A stretch of DNA of 64,000 nt from the NCBI GenBank assembly GCA_030645365.1, contig JAUSMB010000041.1:1-64000 (forward strand). The letters are read 5' to 3'. The notes beneath the pieces were generated by a model, which was not told the DNA's origin, made no database searches, and worked only from the letters and a program-made list of their open reading frames with translations. The position numbers and the translations under genes are program-made. Positions 48,102 through 58,618 of this stretch are shown here, in pieces. How positions within the stretch are numbered: position 1 is the first letter of the stretch; each line of letters starts with the position of its first letter. This DNA comes from Rugosibacter sp. Its GTDB lineage: Bacteria; Pseudomonadota; Gammaproteobacteria; Burkholderiales; Rhodocyclaceae.

Positions 48102-50429
48102 ATGAGTCAAACACATCAGCCAGCCCATCAGCATAGGGCAGAAAATCATTCGACCGCCATTGAGGAAAACAAAGACCCGGTGTGCGGCATGACGGTATCA
48201 CCGGATGCAACGATAGCTTCCGATTATCAAGGTAGGCGTTATCTCTTTTGCGGCACCAAATGCAAAACCAAGTTTGATCTGGATCCGCAACGCTACTTGC
48301 AACCGGCTGAACCTGAACCTGCCATCGAAGGTGCGATCTACACCTGTCCCATGCACCCGGAAATCCGTCAGCCAATGCCCGGAACCTGCCCCAAGTGCGG
48401 CATGGCATTGGAACCGGAGATGCCCTCGCTGGATGATGAAGAGAATCCCGAACTGACCGACTTCCGCCATCGGTTTTGGTGGACGCTGCCGCTGACAATT
48501 ATTGTGACCGTACTCGCAATGGCTGGACACAGCTTGGCCCTGATGGCCCCGCAAACCCAGAACTGGGTTGAATTGATTCTGGCAACGCCTATCGTGCTCT
48601 GGGCGGGCTGGCCGTTTTTTGTGCGCGGTGTGCAATCTGTCATCACACGCAATCCGAACATGTGGACGCTGATCGGTTCGGGCACTGCCGCTGCCTATTT
48701 TTATAGCGTGGCAGCCACCGTGGCGCCGGATATTTTCCCTGCGTCCTTTGTTGAACATGGCCGGGTTGGCGTGTATTTCGAGGCGGCGGCGGTGATTATT
48801 TCCTTGACGCTGCTCGGCCAGATATTTGAATTGAAGGCGCGTTCGCAAACATCGGCGGCGATCAAATCTCTGCTCGGTCTGGCGCCCAAGACCGCGCGGC
48901 GGATTGCTTCTGATGGCAGCGAAGAGGACATCCCTTTAACGCATGTGCATATCGGCGACCGGCTGCGCGTGCGGCCTGGCGAGAAGGTGCCGGTGGATGG
49001 TGTTGTGGAAGAGGGCGCAAGTGTGGTGGATGAATCCATGCTGACCGGCGAGCCGATTCCTGTTTCCAAACAACCGGGTGACAAACTCATCGGGGCGACG
49101 ATCAACGCCAATGGCAGCCTGATCATGCGTGCCGAAAAAGTCGGCTCTGCCACCACGCTGGCGCAAATTGTGCAGATGGTCGCGCAGGCGCAGCGCTCGC
49201 GGGCACCCATGCAGCGGCTGGCCGACGTGGTGGCGGGTTATTTTGTGGTGATCGTCGTGAGCATTGCCTTACTCACCTTCTTCATCTGGGGCTTCTTCGG
49301 CCCTGAGCCAAGCTGGGTATATGGCCTGATCAACGCGGTTGCTGTACTGATCATCGCCTGCCCCTGCGCGCTCGGCTTGGCGACGCCGATGTCGATCATG
49401 GTGGCGACCGGCAAGGCCGCCACCGCCGGCGTGCTGTTCCGCGATGCGGCGGCGATCGAACAATTGCGCACGATTGATACGCTGATTGTGGACAAGACCG
49501 GCACGCTCACTGCGGGTAAACCGGCTTTTCATCGCATGGTGGCGGCTACAGGCTGGAACGAGGACGAGGTGCTGCGCTTGGCCGCCAGTATCGACCAGGG
49601 CAGCGAGCATCCATTGGCCCACGCCATTGTTACCGAGGCGCTACGGCGGCAACTGGTGCTGGATAAGCCGGAGCGTTTTGAATCCAGCACCGGCATTGGT
49701 GTGCGCGGGCAGGTTGCGGGCAAGGCAGTCATCCTCGGCAACACTGCCCTGATGGCCGACGCGCAGGTCACTGTGATCGGCATGGCGGAAACCGCTGAAA
49801 CCCTGCGTAAAGAAGGCGCCAGCGTCATGTATCTGGCGGTGGACGGGCATCTGGCCGGTATCGTAGCGGTGGCCGATCCGATCAAGGACTCAACACCCGA
49901 AGCCTTGGCGGGTCTTAAAGCCGTTGGCATTCGCGTCATCATGGCGACGGGCGACGGCTTGACCACAGCGCGCGCGGTTGCCACGCGGCTGGGGCTTGAC
50001 GAGGTATACGGCGAGGTCAAACCGCAAGACAAGCTGGCGCTGGTCGAACGCCTGCAGAAGGAAGGCCGCAAAGTCGCCATGGCAGGCGATGGCATCAACG
50101 ACGCCCCGGCGCTGGCGCGTGCCGATGTCGGCATTGCGATGGGCACCGGCACGGATGTGGCGATGAACAGCGCCCCGGTAACACTGGTCAAGGGCGATTT
50201 GCGCGGCATCCTGCGCGCGCGGGCGCTCTCGGTCGCAACGGTCGGCAACATGCGCCAGAACCTGGCCTTTGCCTTTCTCTACAACGCGCTTGGCATTCCG
50301 CTCGCAGCGGGCGTGCTCTATCCCTTCACCGGCTTGTTGCTCTCGCCGCTGATCGCCGCCGTGGCCATGAGCTTCAGTTCGGTGTCGGTGATTTCCAATG
50401 CGCTGCGCTTGCGGCGGGTGAAGATATGA
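48102..50429 (+). CDS. copper/heavy-metal-translocating P-type ATPase with N-terminal YHS and YTCPMHPE domains
   Basis: [11 protein letters not shown] domain, [11 protein letters not shown]...[26 protein letters not shown]. Confidence 0.93.
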   Translation: MSQTHQPAHQHRAENHSTAIEENKDPVCGMTVSPDATIASDYQGRRYLFCGTKCKTKFDLDPQRYLQPAEPEPAIEGAIYTCPMHPEIRQPMPGTCPKCGMALEPEMPSLDDEENPELTDFRHRFWWTLPLTIIVTVLAMAGHSLALMAPQTQNWVELILATPIVLWAGWPFFVRGVQSVITRNPNMWTLIGSGTAAAYFYSVAATVAPDIFPASFVEHGRVGVYFEAAAVIISLTLLGQIFELKARSQTSAAIKSLLGLAPKTARRIASDGSEEDIPLTHVHIGDRLRVRPGEKVPVDGVVEEGASVVDESMLTGEPIPVSKQPGDKLIGATINANGSLIMRAEKVGSATTLAQIVQMVAQAQRSRAPMQRLADVVAGYFVVIVVSIALLTFFIWGFFGPEPSWVYGLINAVAVLIIACPCALGLATPMSIMVATGKAATAGVLFRDAAAIEQLRTIDTLIVDKTGTLTAGKPAFHRMVAATGWNEDEVLRLAASIDQGSEHPLAHAIVTEALRRQLVLDKPERFESSTGIGVRGQVAGKAVILGNTALMADAQVTVIGMAETAETLRKEGASVMYLAVDGHLAGIVAVADPIKDSTPEALAGLKAVGIRVIMATGDGLTTARAVATRLGLDEVYGEVKPQDKLALVERLQKEGRKVAMAGDGINDAPALARADVGIAMGTGTDVAMNSAPVTLVKGDLRGILRARALSVATVGNMRQNLAFAFLYNALGIPLAAGVLYPFTGLLLSPLIAAVAMSFSSVSVISNALRLRRVKI

Positions 50430-50467
50430 ATACTGTTCTTTCACCGTGATCCATCCCAACAAAACCC

Positions 50468-50493
50468 GAAAAGTCGGCGCTGCTGACACGGCG
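50468..50493 (+). repeat. dispersed motif copy 9
   Basis: GAAAAGTCGGCGCTGCTGACACGGCG (intergenic). Confidence 0.95.
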
Positions 50494-50637
50494 GTATAGG
50501 CTATATATTCAGGATAAATCGCGCTGCAAGCGGTTTTCGTTCTTTCACTTGTTGTCTTTCTCTCAGGAAAATACAACTGAAGCTCGTTAAACTGTGCCGC
50601 GTTTCATCAACTACCGTCACTAGCGAGACAATATCCC

Positions 50638-50982
50638 ATGAGTAATTTACCTAGCTGCCCGCAATGCCATTCCGAATTAACCTATGAAGATGGCGAGCTT
50701 GTCATCTGCCCTGAATGCGGCCACGAGTGGGCTAAAAATAGCGTAGCGGCAGAAGATTCTGAGCAAACCAAGCACGTGCGTGATGCCGTGGGCAATCTGT
50801 TGGCCGATGGCGACACCGTTACCGTGATCAAAGACCTCAAAGTCAAAGGCTCATCCCTCGTGGTGAAAGTGGGCACCAAGGTGAAGAATATCCGTTTGGT
50901 GGATGGCGACCATGACATAGACTGCAAAATCGACGGCATTGGCGCGATGCAGTTGAAGTCTGAATTTGTGAAGAAAGTTTAA
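50638..50982 (+). CDS. yjdM: zinc ribbon protein, YjdM/PhnA family
   Basis: [28 protein letters not shown]. Confidence 0.93.
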   Translation: MSNLPSCPQCHSELTYEDGELVICPECGHEWAKNSVAAEDSEQTKHVRDAVGNLLADGDTVTVIKDLKVKGSSLVVKVGTKVKNIRLVDGDHDIDCKIDGIGAMQLKSEFVKKV

Positions 50983-51064
50983 GGAAATAAGCAAAGTAGA
51001 TTCATCATCCATAGCAATAAACGCCTACTAGAATCAGCACATTATCAATTCATCTGCCTATTTC

Positions 51065-53470
51065 ATGAGCCTGTATACCCAACTCCAGCAAGCCAGAAGT
51101 GAAGAAGATGTTAAAGACGCTTACATCAAAGCGCTAGGGTTAAAGGGGTTTACCAAGGGTTTGATTGACATACAAACCAATGAACTCTGGTTTGAAGCCA
51201 AAGACACCAGCAAATATTCCAGCTACGCCATGTTCACGCAATTGCTGCATTATGTGCAAGCGGCGCTTAACCGTGGCGAAACCGTGCCGCCGTTTTTAGC
51301 GGTGATCGATACCGAAAAAGCCGCGCTCATGAAAAGCGCCGACGTGCTGCCGTTTCTGACCAAAAAGACCGTGAAGTGGGGTAAGTCCGCCAGCCAATAC
51401 ACGCAAGAAGCGCTGGACGAAATATCCGCACACATTGGCACGCATTTCGTGTCCTTCCGTATTGCCACGCATGAAGACGAATTCATCAGCACCGTTAAAG
51501 CGGCGATTAAATCCGGCGACATTATCCGCACGCAGATCACCCCAGACAACTTGAAGCAGGTGTTTGATAAATGGGTCGCCATGATCGGCCGCGAGATCGA
51601 CGGCGTGAGCGAAGACGATTACGCGCTGCTGTTTTTTGCCGACATCATGCACGATGGCACAGTATCCACCCATAGCAATTTGCCCGCCGAACTGCTGCAC
51701 AAAAACGGCGCGCCGGTGTTTAGCTTGGGCGGAAAAATGTATGAACTCCGCAGCAAGGAAGGCTACCGCCAATTTTGGGCGATTTATCACAAACCGCCCA
51801 AATCCGAATACCGCGATTATTTGCTGGAGCGCCGTGACAGCCTGATTCCGCTGGACGAGCGCAGCTTCAAGGGCGCGTATTACACGCCGCTGGCCGTGGT
51901 CGATAAAGCCTACGACAAACTCACCGAAACCTTAGGTAATAACTGGCAAAAAGACTACATCGTGTGGGACATGTGCTGCGGCGTGGGCAACCTGGAAGTC
52001 AAGCACAGCAACCCGCGCAACATCTACATGTCCACGCTGGACGAAGCCGATGTGGACGTGATGAAGGCCACCAAAACCTGCGTCGCCGCGCAGCGCTTTC
52101 AATACGATTATTTGAACGACGACATCACGGACGACGGGCAGATTGATTACCGCCTGACCAACAAAGTGCCGGAAGGATTGCGGCGGGCGATTGCCGAGGG
52201 CAAGAAGATTTTGGTGCTGATTAACCCGCCGTATGCGGAGGCTATGAATGCTGATAATGTGAGTATTGCTGGGGGCTAAAATGCTGAAAGCAAATTAGGT
52301 GTTTCAAAAACGCGCGTTGCTGAAATCATGGATAAGCAAGGCTATGCAGCTAGAGAATTATTTGTTCAATTTCTTGTGCGTATGGCAAAAGAAATACCAA
52401 CGGCTACTGTGGCTATTTTTAGTAAGTTGAAATATGTAAACGCTCCAAATTTTGAAAAATTCCGTTATGTGTGGAATGCCAAGTTTTTGAGTGGTTTCGT
52501 AGTTCACAGTAAAGCCTTTGATGGGTTGAATGGTAACTTTCCGATAGGTTTTTTGGTATGGGAAACTGATCAAAATACCAAGAAAAAAACACCCATTATT
52601 GAAATTTCAACTGAAGTGCTTGATAAAACGGCACAAGCTATAGGTGAGAAGAAATTTTATAACTTACCTAATGAGCAATTACTCAGCAATTGGATTATCC
52701 GAGTAAAACCAAACGCAGTTGATGCGCTACCTTTGAAAAATGCGATCTCGCCCACAACCAGCACTAAGGATGTTCGAGGGACTAAATGGGCAGATGGTGC
52801 GATAGGGGGGATGATTTGCAAAGGCTCTGACCTACAAAATGCAGCAACCCAAACTGCCTTACTGTCTTCTGGATATTGTAGCGCAGGCGGTTTTTTGGTT
52901 ACTGATAAAAATCTCTGGCAAGCCTCGATTGTCTTCACTGTTCGCCGTGTCATAAAACAAACATGGATTAACGATCGCGATCAGTTTCTACAACCTACCT
53001 CCCCACTTTCCGACGAGTTCAAGAATGACTGTCTGATCTGGATGTTGTTCAACGGCAGCAATCTCACCGCAAGCGCGAACGACCTGGAATGGAACAACAA
53101 AAAATGGTCGCTGGTGAATCACTTTATTCCCTTCACCGAAGCCGAAGTCGGTGCGCCGGACCGGTTTGAATCCGACTTTATGGTGCAGTATCTGATGGGT
53201 AAAACCTTGTCCAATGAGGCGCAAGCGGTGCTGGATGCAGGACGTAGCTTGTGGCAGGCCTATTTTGCCCACACCGATGTGCGCACGGTGCGTGACGAAT
53301 TGAAGCTCAACCGCCCGGATGTGGGCTGGTATCAAATCCGCAATGCGTTAAAAGCGCGTAATGCGAGTGGCGATGCCGTGCCGGTGAGTTTTTCTGCGTT
53401 TGAATCGGCCTATCAAACCTTGAGTGAAAAACTTCGCCCGCAAGTATTTGAATTGGGATTTTTGCGTTAA
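51065..53470 (+). pseudogene. type IIG-like fused restriction/DNA adenine methyltransferase gene split by an in-frame TAA
   Basis: ORFs 51065-52279 and 52328-53470 share a frame and read through TAA at 52277-52279; part 1 has MTase motif I-like VWDMCCGVGN and motif IV NPPY, part 2 continues ELFVQFLVRMAKEIP. Confidence 0.75.
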
Positions 53471-53486
53471 CCATTTGATTATAAAT

Positions 53487-53512
53487 AAAAAGTCGGCGCT
53501 GGCAATACGCTG
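53487..53512 (+). repeat. dispersed motif copy 10
   Basis: AAAAAGTCGGCGCTGGCAATACGCTG (intergenic). Confidence 0.93.
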
Positions 53513-53649
53513 TGAAGCTTTGAATCTGACCGCAGGGAATGCAGAGCCGCTTCTGGAAAGTCCTCTTGGGGGGGGCGGCGAGACGGCAATGTTTTAAGTA
53601 CACGAGCTTGTTAAGATCACTCTTTATTTCATGAACAAGGAGGTGCTTC

Positions 53650-54351
53650 ATGCTCACCCTGCGTAAATCAGAAGACCGTGGCTATGCGGATCACGGCTGG
53701 CTCAAGAGTTATCACTCATTTTCATTCGCCGATTATCACAACCCGGCCTTTATGGGATGGGGCAACCTGCGCGTGATTAACGAAGACTTTATCGAGCCGG
53801 GCAAAGGTTTTGGCAAGCACGGCCATCGCGATATGGAGATCATCAGCTATGTGCTGGCAGGTGAGCTCGCGCATCAGGACAGCATGGGCAATATCGAGGG
53901 CATTCCACCGGGCGACGTGCAGCGCATGAGCGCGGGCACGGGCGTGACGCACAGTGAATTCAACCATGCCAAAGATCAAACCACGCATTTGCTGCAAATC
54001 TGGATTTTGCCCAATGTCATAGGGGTGACGCCTGGTTATGAGCAGAAAACCATTGCGGCGATAGATAAGCGCGGCTCATTGCGGCTGGTAGCATCCCCAC
54101 AGGGTGAGCAAGATTCGGTCACGATTCACGCTGACGCCAAACTCTATCTGGGCCTTTTCGATGGCGACGAGCGTGCAGAACTGGCCCTTGATCCAACCCG
54201 CAAAGCCTATGTGCATCTGGCGCGCGGCACGCTGGATGTCAATGATCGGCGCATCAGTGCGGGAGATGCCATCATGATCGAATCCGAAAGCCGAATCATC
54301 CTGGCGAAGGGCAGTGATGCTGAGGTACTTGTGTTTGATCTGGCTGCCTGA
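53650..54351 (+). CDS. pirin family protein
   Basis: GWLKSYHSFSFADYHNPAFMGWGNLRVINEDFIEPGKGFGKHGHRDMEIISYV. Confidence 0.95.
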   Translation: MLTLRKSEDRGYADHGWLKSYHSFSFADYHNPAFMGWGNLRVINEDFIEPGKGFGKHGHRDMEIISYVLAGELAHQDSMGNIEGIPPGDVQRMSAGTGVTHSEFNHAKDQTTHLLQIWILPNVIGVTPGYEQKTIAAIDKRGSLRLVASPQGEQDSVTIHADAKLYLGLFDGDERAELALDPTRKAYVHLARGTLDVNDRRISAGDAIMIESESRIILAKGSDAEVLVFDLAA

Positions 54352-54428
54352 ATGTTCGGCAGTGATCCGCTGTGCTCTGATCGCTGCGATTTTAAAGCAG
54401 ACGATTTCTTGGCGCTGAATTAACGTGA

Positions 54429-56000
54429 TCAGGTGCGATGCCGTACCGCTGGCAAGCAGGCCAATATCGCCAGCAATAAAGCCAGCACATTTCCCCAGCG
54501 GGCATAGGGTGTCAGGCCGCTATAGCCCTGTGCGGTAACTGTCAGTGCGGCAGTAGTGAAGGGTGGCAACATGGCGGCGACCATGCCGTCGGGGGTGATC
54601 ATCGCGGTCATGCCGGTGTTCGTTGCGCGCAACATGGTGCGGCCGGTCTCAATCGCACGCATCCGGGCGATTTGCAGATGCTGCGGCTGCGCCAGCGAAT
54701 CGCCGAACCAGGCGGTGTTGGATAGATTGATGAGCAGGGTGGCTTGCGGTAAGGCGGAGAGAATCTCTTCGCCAAAGATGTCTTCATAACAAATATTCGG
54801 GGCGATTTTTTGGTCGCCCAATATCAGCGGTGCTTGCCGCGCTGTGCCTGCGGTAAAGCTCGACATGGGGATGTTTGCGAGCTCAAAAAACCAGGAAAAT
54901 CCGGGAGGCGCGTATTCGCCAAAAGGCACTAAATGCTGCTTGGCATAGGCTCTTGGCTGTTCAGATGCGGATGTAGAAAAAGCCGACATCCCAAGGGGGT
55001 TCTCTGCAGGGCGTGCCAGCAACACGGCGCCATTGACATAACTGCCATCTTTTGTGGCAATGGGCGCACCGATCAGGGCTGCACCATGGCGGGTGAATTC
55101 TCGCAGCACGCTGCGCGGTACTTCGTTAAAAAATAGCGGCAGGGCGGTTTCTGGCAATACAGTGAGATCGGCCGGATGCTGCTGAGCAAGTTGCGTATAG
55201 GTGTTGATCGAAAGTGCCAGGCGGTTTGGATCCCACTTCAAACTTTGTGGCACATTGCCTTGTAGTAACGCAACAGTGAGTGGTGCACCCACAGGTTGCG
55301 TCCAGTCCATGTGGCGCAATAAGGCACCGCTAGCCAAGAACAGGAAGATAGCGAACCCTGCCGACAGCGATTTGCCACGCTTTTCGACGAGCACTGCGCC
55401 GAGGCCGCCCATCAGTGCAACGATAAGGCCAATACCATAGACGCCGAGTACCGCGCCCCAGCCGGCCAACGGGCTGGGCGGGCTTTGGGCATAGCCGACA
55501 GCAAGCCAGGGAAAGCCGGTGAACAGCGTGCCGCGTAGCCACTCGCTGAGCGTCCATACGCCAGCAAAAAGGAGCGCGCAATGCCAGGGTGTGGCGCGTT
55601 TTTGCCAGCGTGCAAATAGTCCGCCAGCAAGGGTGGGGAAGAGCGCCAGCGTTAAGCAGAACAGCAGGGTAGCCATGGCGGCTAGCGGCGCTGCCATGCC
55701 ACCAAATTCATTCAAGCTGACATATATCCACGACACGCCGGTGAGAAAATAGCCCAACCCCCAAGCCAAGCCAAGCAGTGCGGCTTGCCGTGGCGAAGCG
55801 GCGCGCTGCCACAGCATGAATAACCCCATTAATGAAAAAGTCGGCGCTGGCCAGACGGCGAAGGGCGCAAAGCCGATGGTGCATAGCGCGCCTAGAAGAA
55901 GGGCGATAACCGGTCGGGGCGTGCTAGCTAAGCGCTTGAAAAAAAATGCGGAAACGCGTGCATTAGCAGGGGAAGTCTGCAACGCGTCGCGGCTTTTCAT
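54429..56000 (-). CDS. lnt: apolipoprotein N-acyltransferase
   Basis: LPETALPLF, PNICYEDIFGEEI nitrilase-like catalytic region, N-terminal TMs. Confidence 0.94.
   Translation of the reverse strand: MKSRDALQTSPANARVSAFFFKRLASTPRPVIALLLGALCTIGFAPFAVWPAPTFSLMGLFMLWQRAASPRQAALLGLAWGLGYFLTGVSWIYVSLNEFGGMAAPLAAMATLLFCLTLALFPTLAGGLFARWQKRATPWHCALLFAGVWTLSEWLRGTLFTGFPWLAVGYAQSPPSPLAGWGAVLGVYGIGLIVALMGGLGAVLVEKRGKSLSAGFAIFLFLASGALLRHMDWTQPVGAPLTVALLQGNVPQSLKWDPNRLALSINTYTQLAQQHPADLTVLPETALPLFFNEVPRSVLREFTRHGAALIGAPIATKDGSYVNGAVLLARPAENPLGMSAFSTSASEQPRAYAKQHLVPFGEYAPPGFSWFFELANIPMSSFTAGTARQAPLILGDQKIAPNICYEDIFGEEILSALPQATLLINLSNTAWFGDSLAQPQHLQIARMRAIETGRTMLRATNTGMTAMITPDGMVAAMLPPFTTAALTVTAQGYSGLTPYARWGNVLALLLAILACLPAVRHRT
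55835..55860 (+). repeat. dispersed motif copy 11
   Basis: AAAAAGTCGGCGCTGGCCAGACGGCG inside lnt (AVWPAPTFS). Confidence 0.95.
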
Positions 56001-56842
56001 TCTTCGGTAACGGTGAGCGGCAGGCCTTTTTGTGGATCGACCAGCAGGGTGTGCACACGACGGCTATCGGCGCGCAGAATTTGAAAATGCAAGCCTTCAA
56101 TGTCGATGACTTCATTGCGTTTGGGCAGACGTCCGAGATGGTGAATAACCAAACCGCCGACGGTATCGAAATGTTCATCAGAATAATTTGTATCAAAAGC
56201 CGCGTTGAAATCCTCGATTTCGGTAAGGGCTTTCACCCTGTAGCTGCCGCTGTTGTCCAACACGATGGTGCCTTCGGTTTCATCGAAATCGTATTCGTCT
56301 TCAATATCGCCAACAATTTGCTCGAGCACATCTTCAATGGTCACAATACCCGCCACGCCACCATATTCATCGACCACGACCGCCATGTGATTGCGCGAGG
56401 CGCGAAATTCGCGTAACAGCACATTCAGGCGTTTTGATTCAGGGATGAAAATTGCTGGCCGCAAGCTGCCACGCAGATCAAAGTCTTTATCAGAAAAGTG
56501 ACGCAGCAGATCTTTGGCGAGCAAAATGCCGATGACATCGTCTTTGCCTTCGCTAATGACGGGAAAACGGGAATGCGCAGTTGTTACCACCAGTTCGATG
56601 ATTTTTTCTGGCGGGTCATTGATTTCAACGAAATCCATTTGCGCGCGCGGCACCATGACGTCACGCACAGGCATATCGGCGACGGAAAGCGCACCTTCGA
56701 TAATGGACAGTGCATCGGCATCCATTAAATGACGTTCAAACGCGTTATGCAGCAAATGCAGGAGTTGTTCGCGGTCTTCAGGTTCGCGCATCAAGAGCGA
56801 AGAAAGACGTTCAATCAAGCTGGGTCGACTGGAAGGGTCCAT
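55997..56842 (-). CDS. corC: CorC/HlyC family CBS-domain transporter-associated protein
   Basis: VADMPVRDVMVPRAQMDFVEI, CBS domains, next to lnt. Confidence 0.93.
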   Translation of the reverse strand: MDPSSRPSLIERLSSLLMREPEDREQLLHLLHNAFERHLMDADALSIIEGALSVADMPVRDVMVPRAQMDFVEINDPPEKIIELVVTTAHSRFPVISEGKDDVIGILLAKDLLRHFSDKDFDLRGSLRPAIFIPESKRLNVLLREFRASRNHMAVVVDEYGGVAGIVTIEDVLEQIVGDIEDEYDFDETEGTIVLDNSGSYRVKALTEIEDFNAAFDTNYSDEHFDTVGGLVIHHLGRLPKRNEVIDIEGLHFQILRADSRRVHTLLVDPQKGLPLTVTEE

Positions 56843-56844
56843 AG

Positions 56845-57291
56845 TTAGCAGTAAGGATCGGGATAGCTCAAGAGTCTTAAAATCTCGCGCTCACGTGTTT
56901 CCATGAGGGCTGCATCCGCAGCACTGGTTTCGTGATCAAAACCTTGCAGATGCAGAATACCATGCACGATGAGATGTGCGAAGTGCGCTTCTGGTTGTTT
57001 GTTTTGTTCAGCGGCTTCACGCAGCACCACGGAAGAACAAATGACCAGATCACCGTGAAGCATGGGCTCATGCTCGTAAGGAAACGACAACACATTGGTG
57101 GCGTAGTCTTTACCGCGCCACTGCTGATTGAGGTTTTGTCCTTCGTTAACATCAACAAAACGAATGGTGATTGCCGCTGGCAAGGTGCAGACCGCACGCA
57201 CCCAGCGTCGCACTTGGGTGCGTGTAGGCGCGCCATTTTTGCCGCCGGGATATTGCACGGCCAGATGAAGTTCAGGGAGTCGCCGCGCCAT
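56845..57291 (-). CDS. ybeY: endoribonuclease YbeY
   Basis: HLIVHGILHLQGFDHE zinc motif. Confidence 0.95.
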   Translation of the reverse strand: MARRLPELHLAVQYPGGKNGAPTRTQVRRWVRAVCTLPAAITIRFVDVNEGQNLNQQWRGKDYATNVLSFPYEHEPMLHGDLVICSSVVLREAAEQNKQPEAHFAHLIVHGILHLQGFDHETSAADAALMETREREILRLLSYPDPYC

Positions 57292-58204
57292 GTTTTTTGT
57301 AGGCTTTAACGATGCGCATTACCACCGGTTGGCAAACAACGTCATCGGCTGAAAAATCAGTAAAGGCCAGGCCTGATACACCCGTCAAGACCTGGCGGGC
57401 TTCCACCAAGCCGGACTTTTCTCCGGCAGGAAGATTAATCTGGTTTATATCTCCAGTAATGACTGCTTTGGTGCCTGCGCCAATTCGGGTAAGAAACATT
57501 TTCATTTCCTGCGGCGTTGTATTTTGAGCTTCATCCATCACAATGAATGTGTGATTGAGCGTGCGGCCTTGCAGGTATTTCAGCGGAGACACTTCGATTT
57601 GTTGCTTTTTGCAGAGTTTGGTTGTTTTCTCAAATCCGATGAGATCATGCAACACATCATAAAGCGGGCGTAAAGAAGGGTTGATTTTTTGGGACAATTC
57701 CCAAGGCGATAGACAGCAAAATTTTTCTGCTGACGGACGAACCAGGATAATGCGTTTGACTTCATCACGAGCCAGCGTATCCAAGGCGGCTGAGATCGCC
57801 AGATACATTTTGCCTGTGTCTGCAGGCCCTATGCCAAAGGTAACGTCGTGGGTTTGAATGTTTTTGAGGTAAGCCGTCTGATTGGGTGTATGCCCACGGA
57901 GACTGTTGGACTGTTTAGGCTCAATTTCAGTCGGCTCAATTGCCTGGCCTGTGCTTTCCGGTGTGCGGTGATTCGTTTCGATCAGTTTCTGCTGAAGATC
58001 TTCTATGGACAGTGGCTGATGTGCCAGCGTGTAGTGGTTCTGTAGAAATTCAGCGGCCAGCGCCGATAGTTCTGCATTGCCACTGATACGCAATTGCCCC
58101 CCTCGACGAGCAATGGCGACATTGAAATGGGTCTCGATGTGGCGCAGATTCTCATCTAGCGGGCCACACAGGTTTTGCAGCAGCAGTTTGTCAGGCGGCT
58201 GCAA
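57272..58204 (-). CDS. phoH: PhoH family ATPase
   Basis: FGIGPADTGKMYLAISAAL, VMDEAQNTTPQEMKMFLTRIGAGTKAVITGD. Confidence 0.93.
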   Translation of the reverse strand: MQPPDKLLLQNLCGPLDENLRHIETHFNVAIARRGGQLRISGNAELSALAAEFLQNHYTLAHQPLSIEDLQQKLIETNHRTPESTGQAIEPTEIEPKQSNSLRGHTPNQTAYLKNIQTHDVTFGIGPADTGKMYLAISAALDTLARDEVKRIILVRPSAEKFCCLSPWELSQKINPSLRPLYDVLHDLIGFEKTTKLCKKQQIEVSPLKYLQGRTLNHTFIVMDEAQNTTPQEMKMFLTRIGAGTKAVITGDINQINLPAGEKSGLVEARQVLTGVSGLAFTDFSADDVVCQPVVMRIVKAYKKHGAATP

Positions 58205-58369
58205 GGTAATAGCAAGATGGCGCGATGGGGTATTCAGAACCTGTACTCTCGCATGATGAGACGCTTTAAGTTACTTTGAGCAATACAACTTTGCCCTTGG
58301 TCTGTCGCTAGGCCTGCTATTTTGCAAGTGCCGCACAATGTCGATTTTTATCAACACGTTTCATTTAAT

Positions 58370-58446
58370 TGGTGCGCCCGGAGAGATTCGAACTCCCTAC
58401 CCCTTGGTTCGTAGCCAAGTACTCTATCCAGATGAGCTACGGGCGC
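58370..58446 (-). tRNA. tRNA-Arg (ACG)
   Basis: Cloverleaf on minus strand: GCGCCCG acceptor, loop CTACGAA, TTCGAATC, encoded CCA. Confidence 0.95.
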
Positions 58447-58618
58447 TAAAGAGGTGAAGATTATACGCAGGAAATTGAAAAATTTGGCGACTATTTAGGG
58501 GCAGTGGATGAAAAATGGAAAAGGGGGATGCCTACGATGTGCAGCACCACTGCTTTTGCCAATGTACCAATGCACCAATGCATCGCCAAGCCGGGGCGGC
58601 AGTGTATATTTCGCCCCG

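Noticed and set aside
49130-49165. GAAAAAGTCGGCTCTGCCACCACGCTGGCG in the copper ATPase resembles the dispersed motif
   Set aside because: It encodes the family-conserved [13 protein letters not shown] segment and lacks the GCGCT core and ACGGCG end; best explained by protein conservation.
5206-55860. Interpreting the dispersed motif as REP/BIME, attC site or transposon terminal repeat
   Set aside because: No internal inverted repeat, no attC core sites, no paired inverted copies bounding an element and no obvious target-site duplications.
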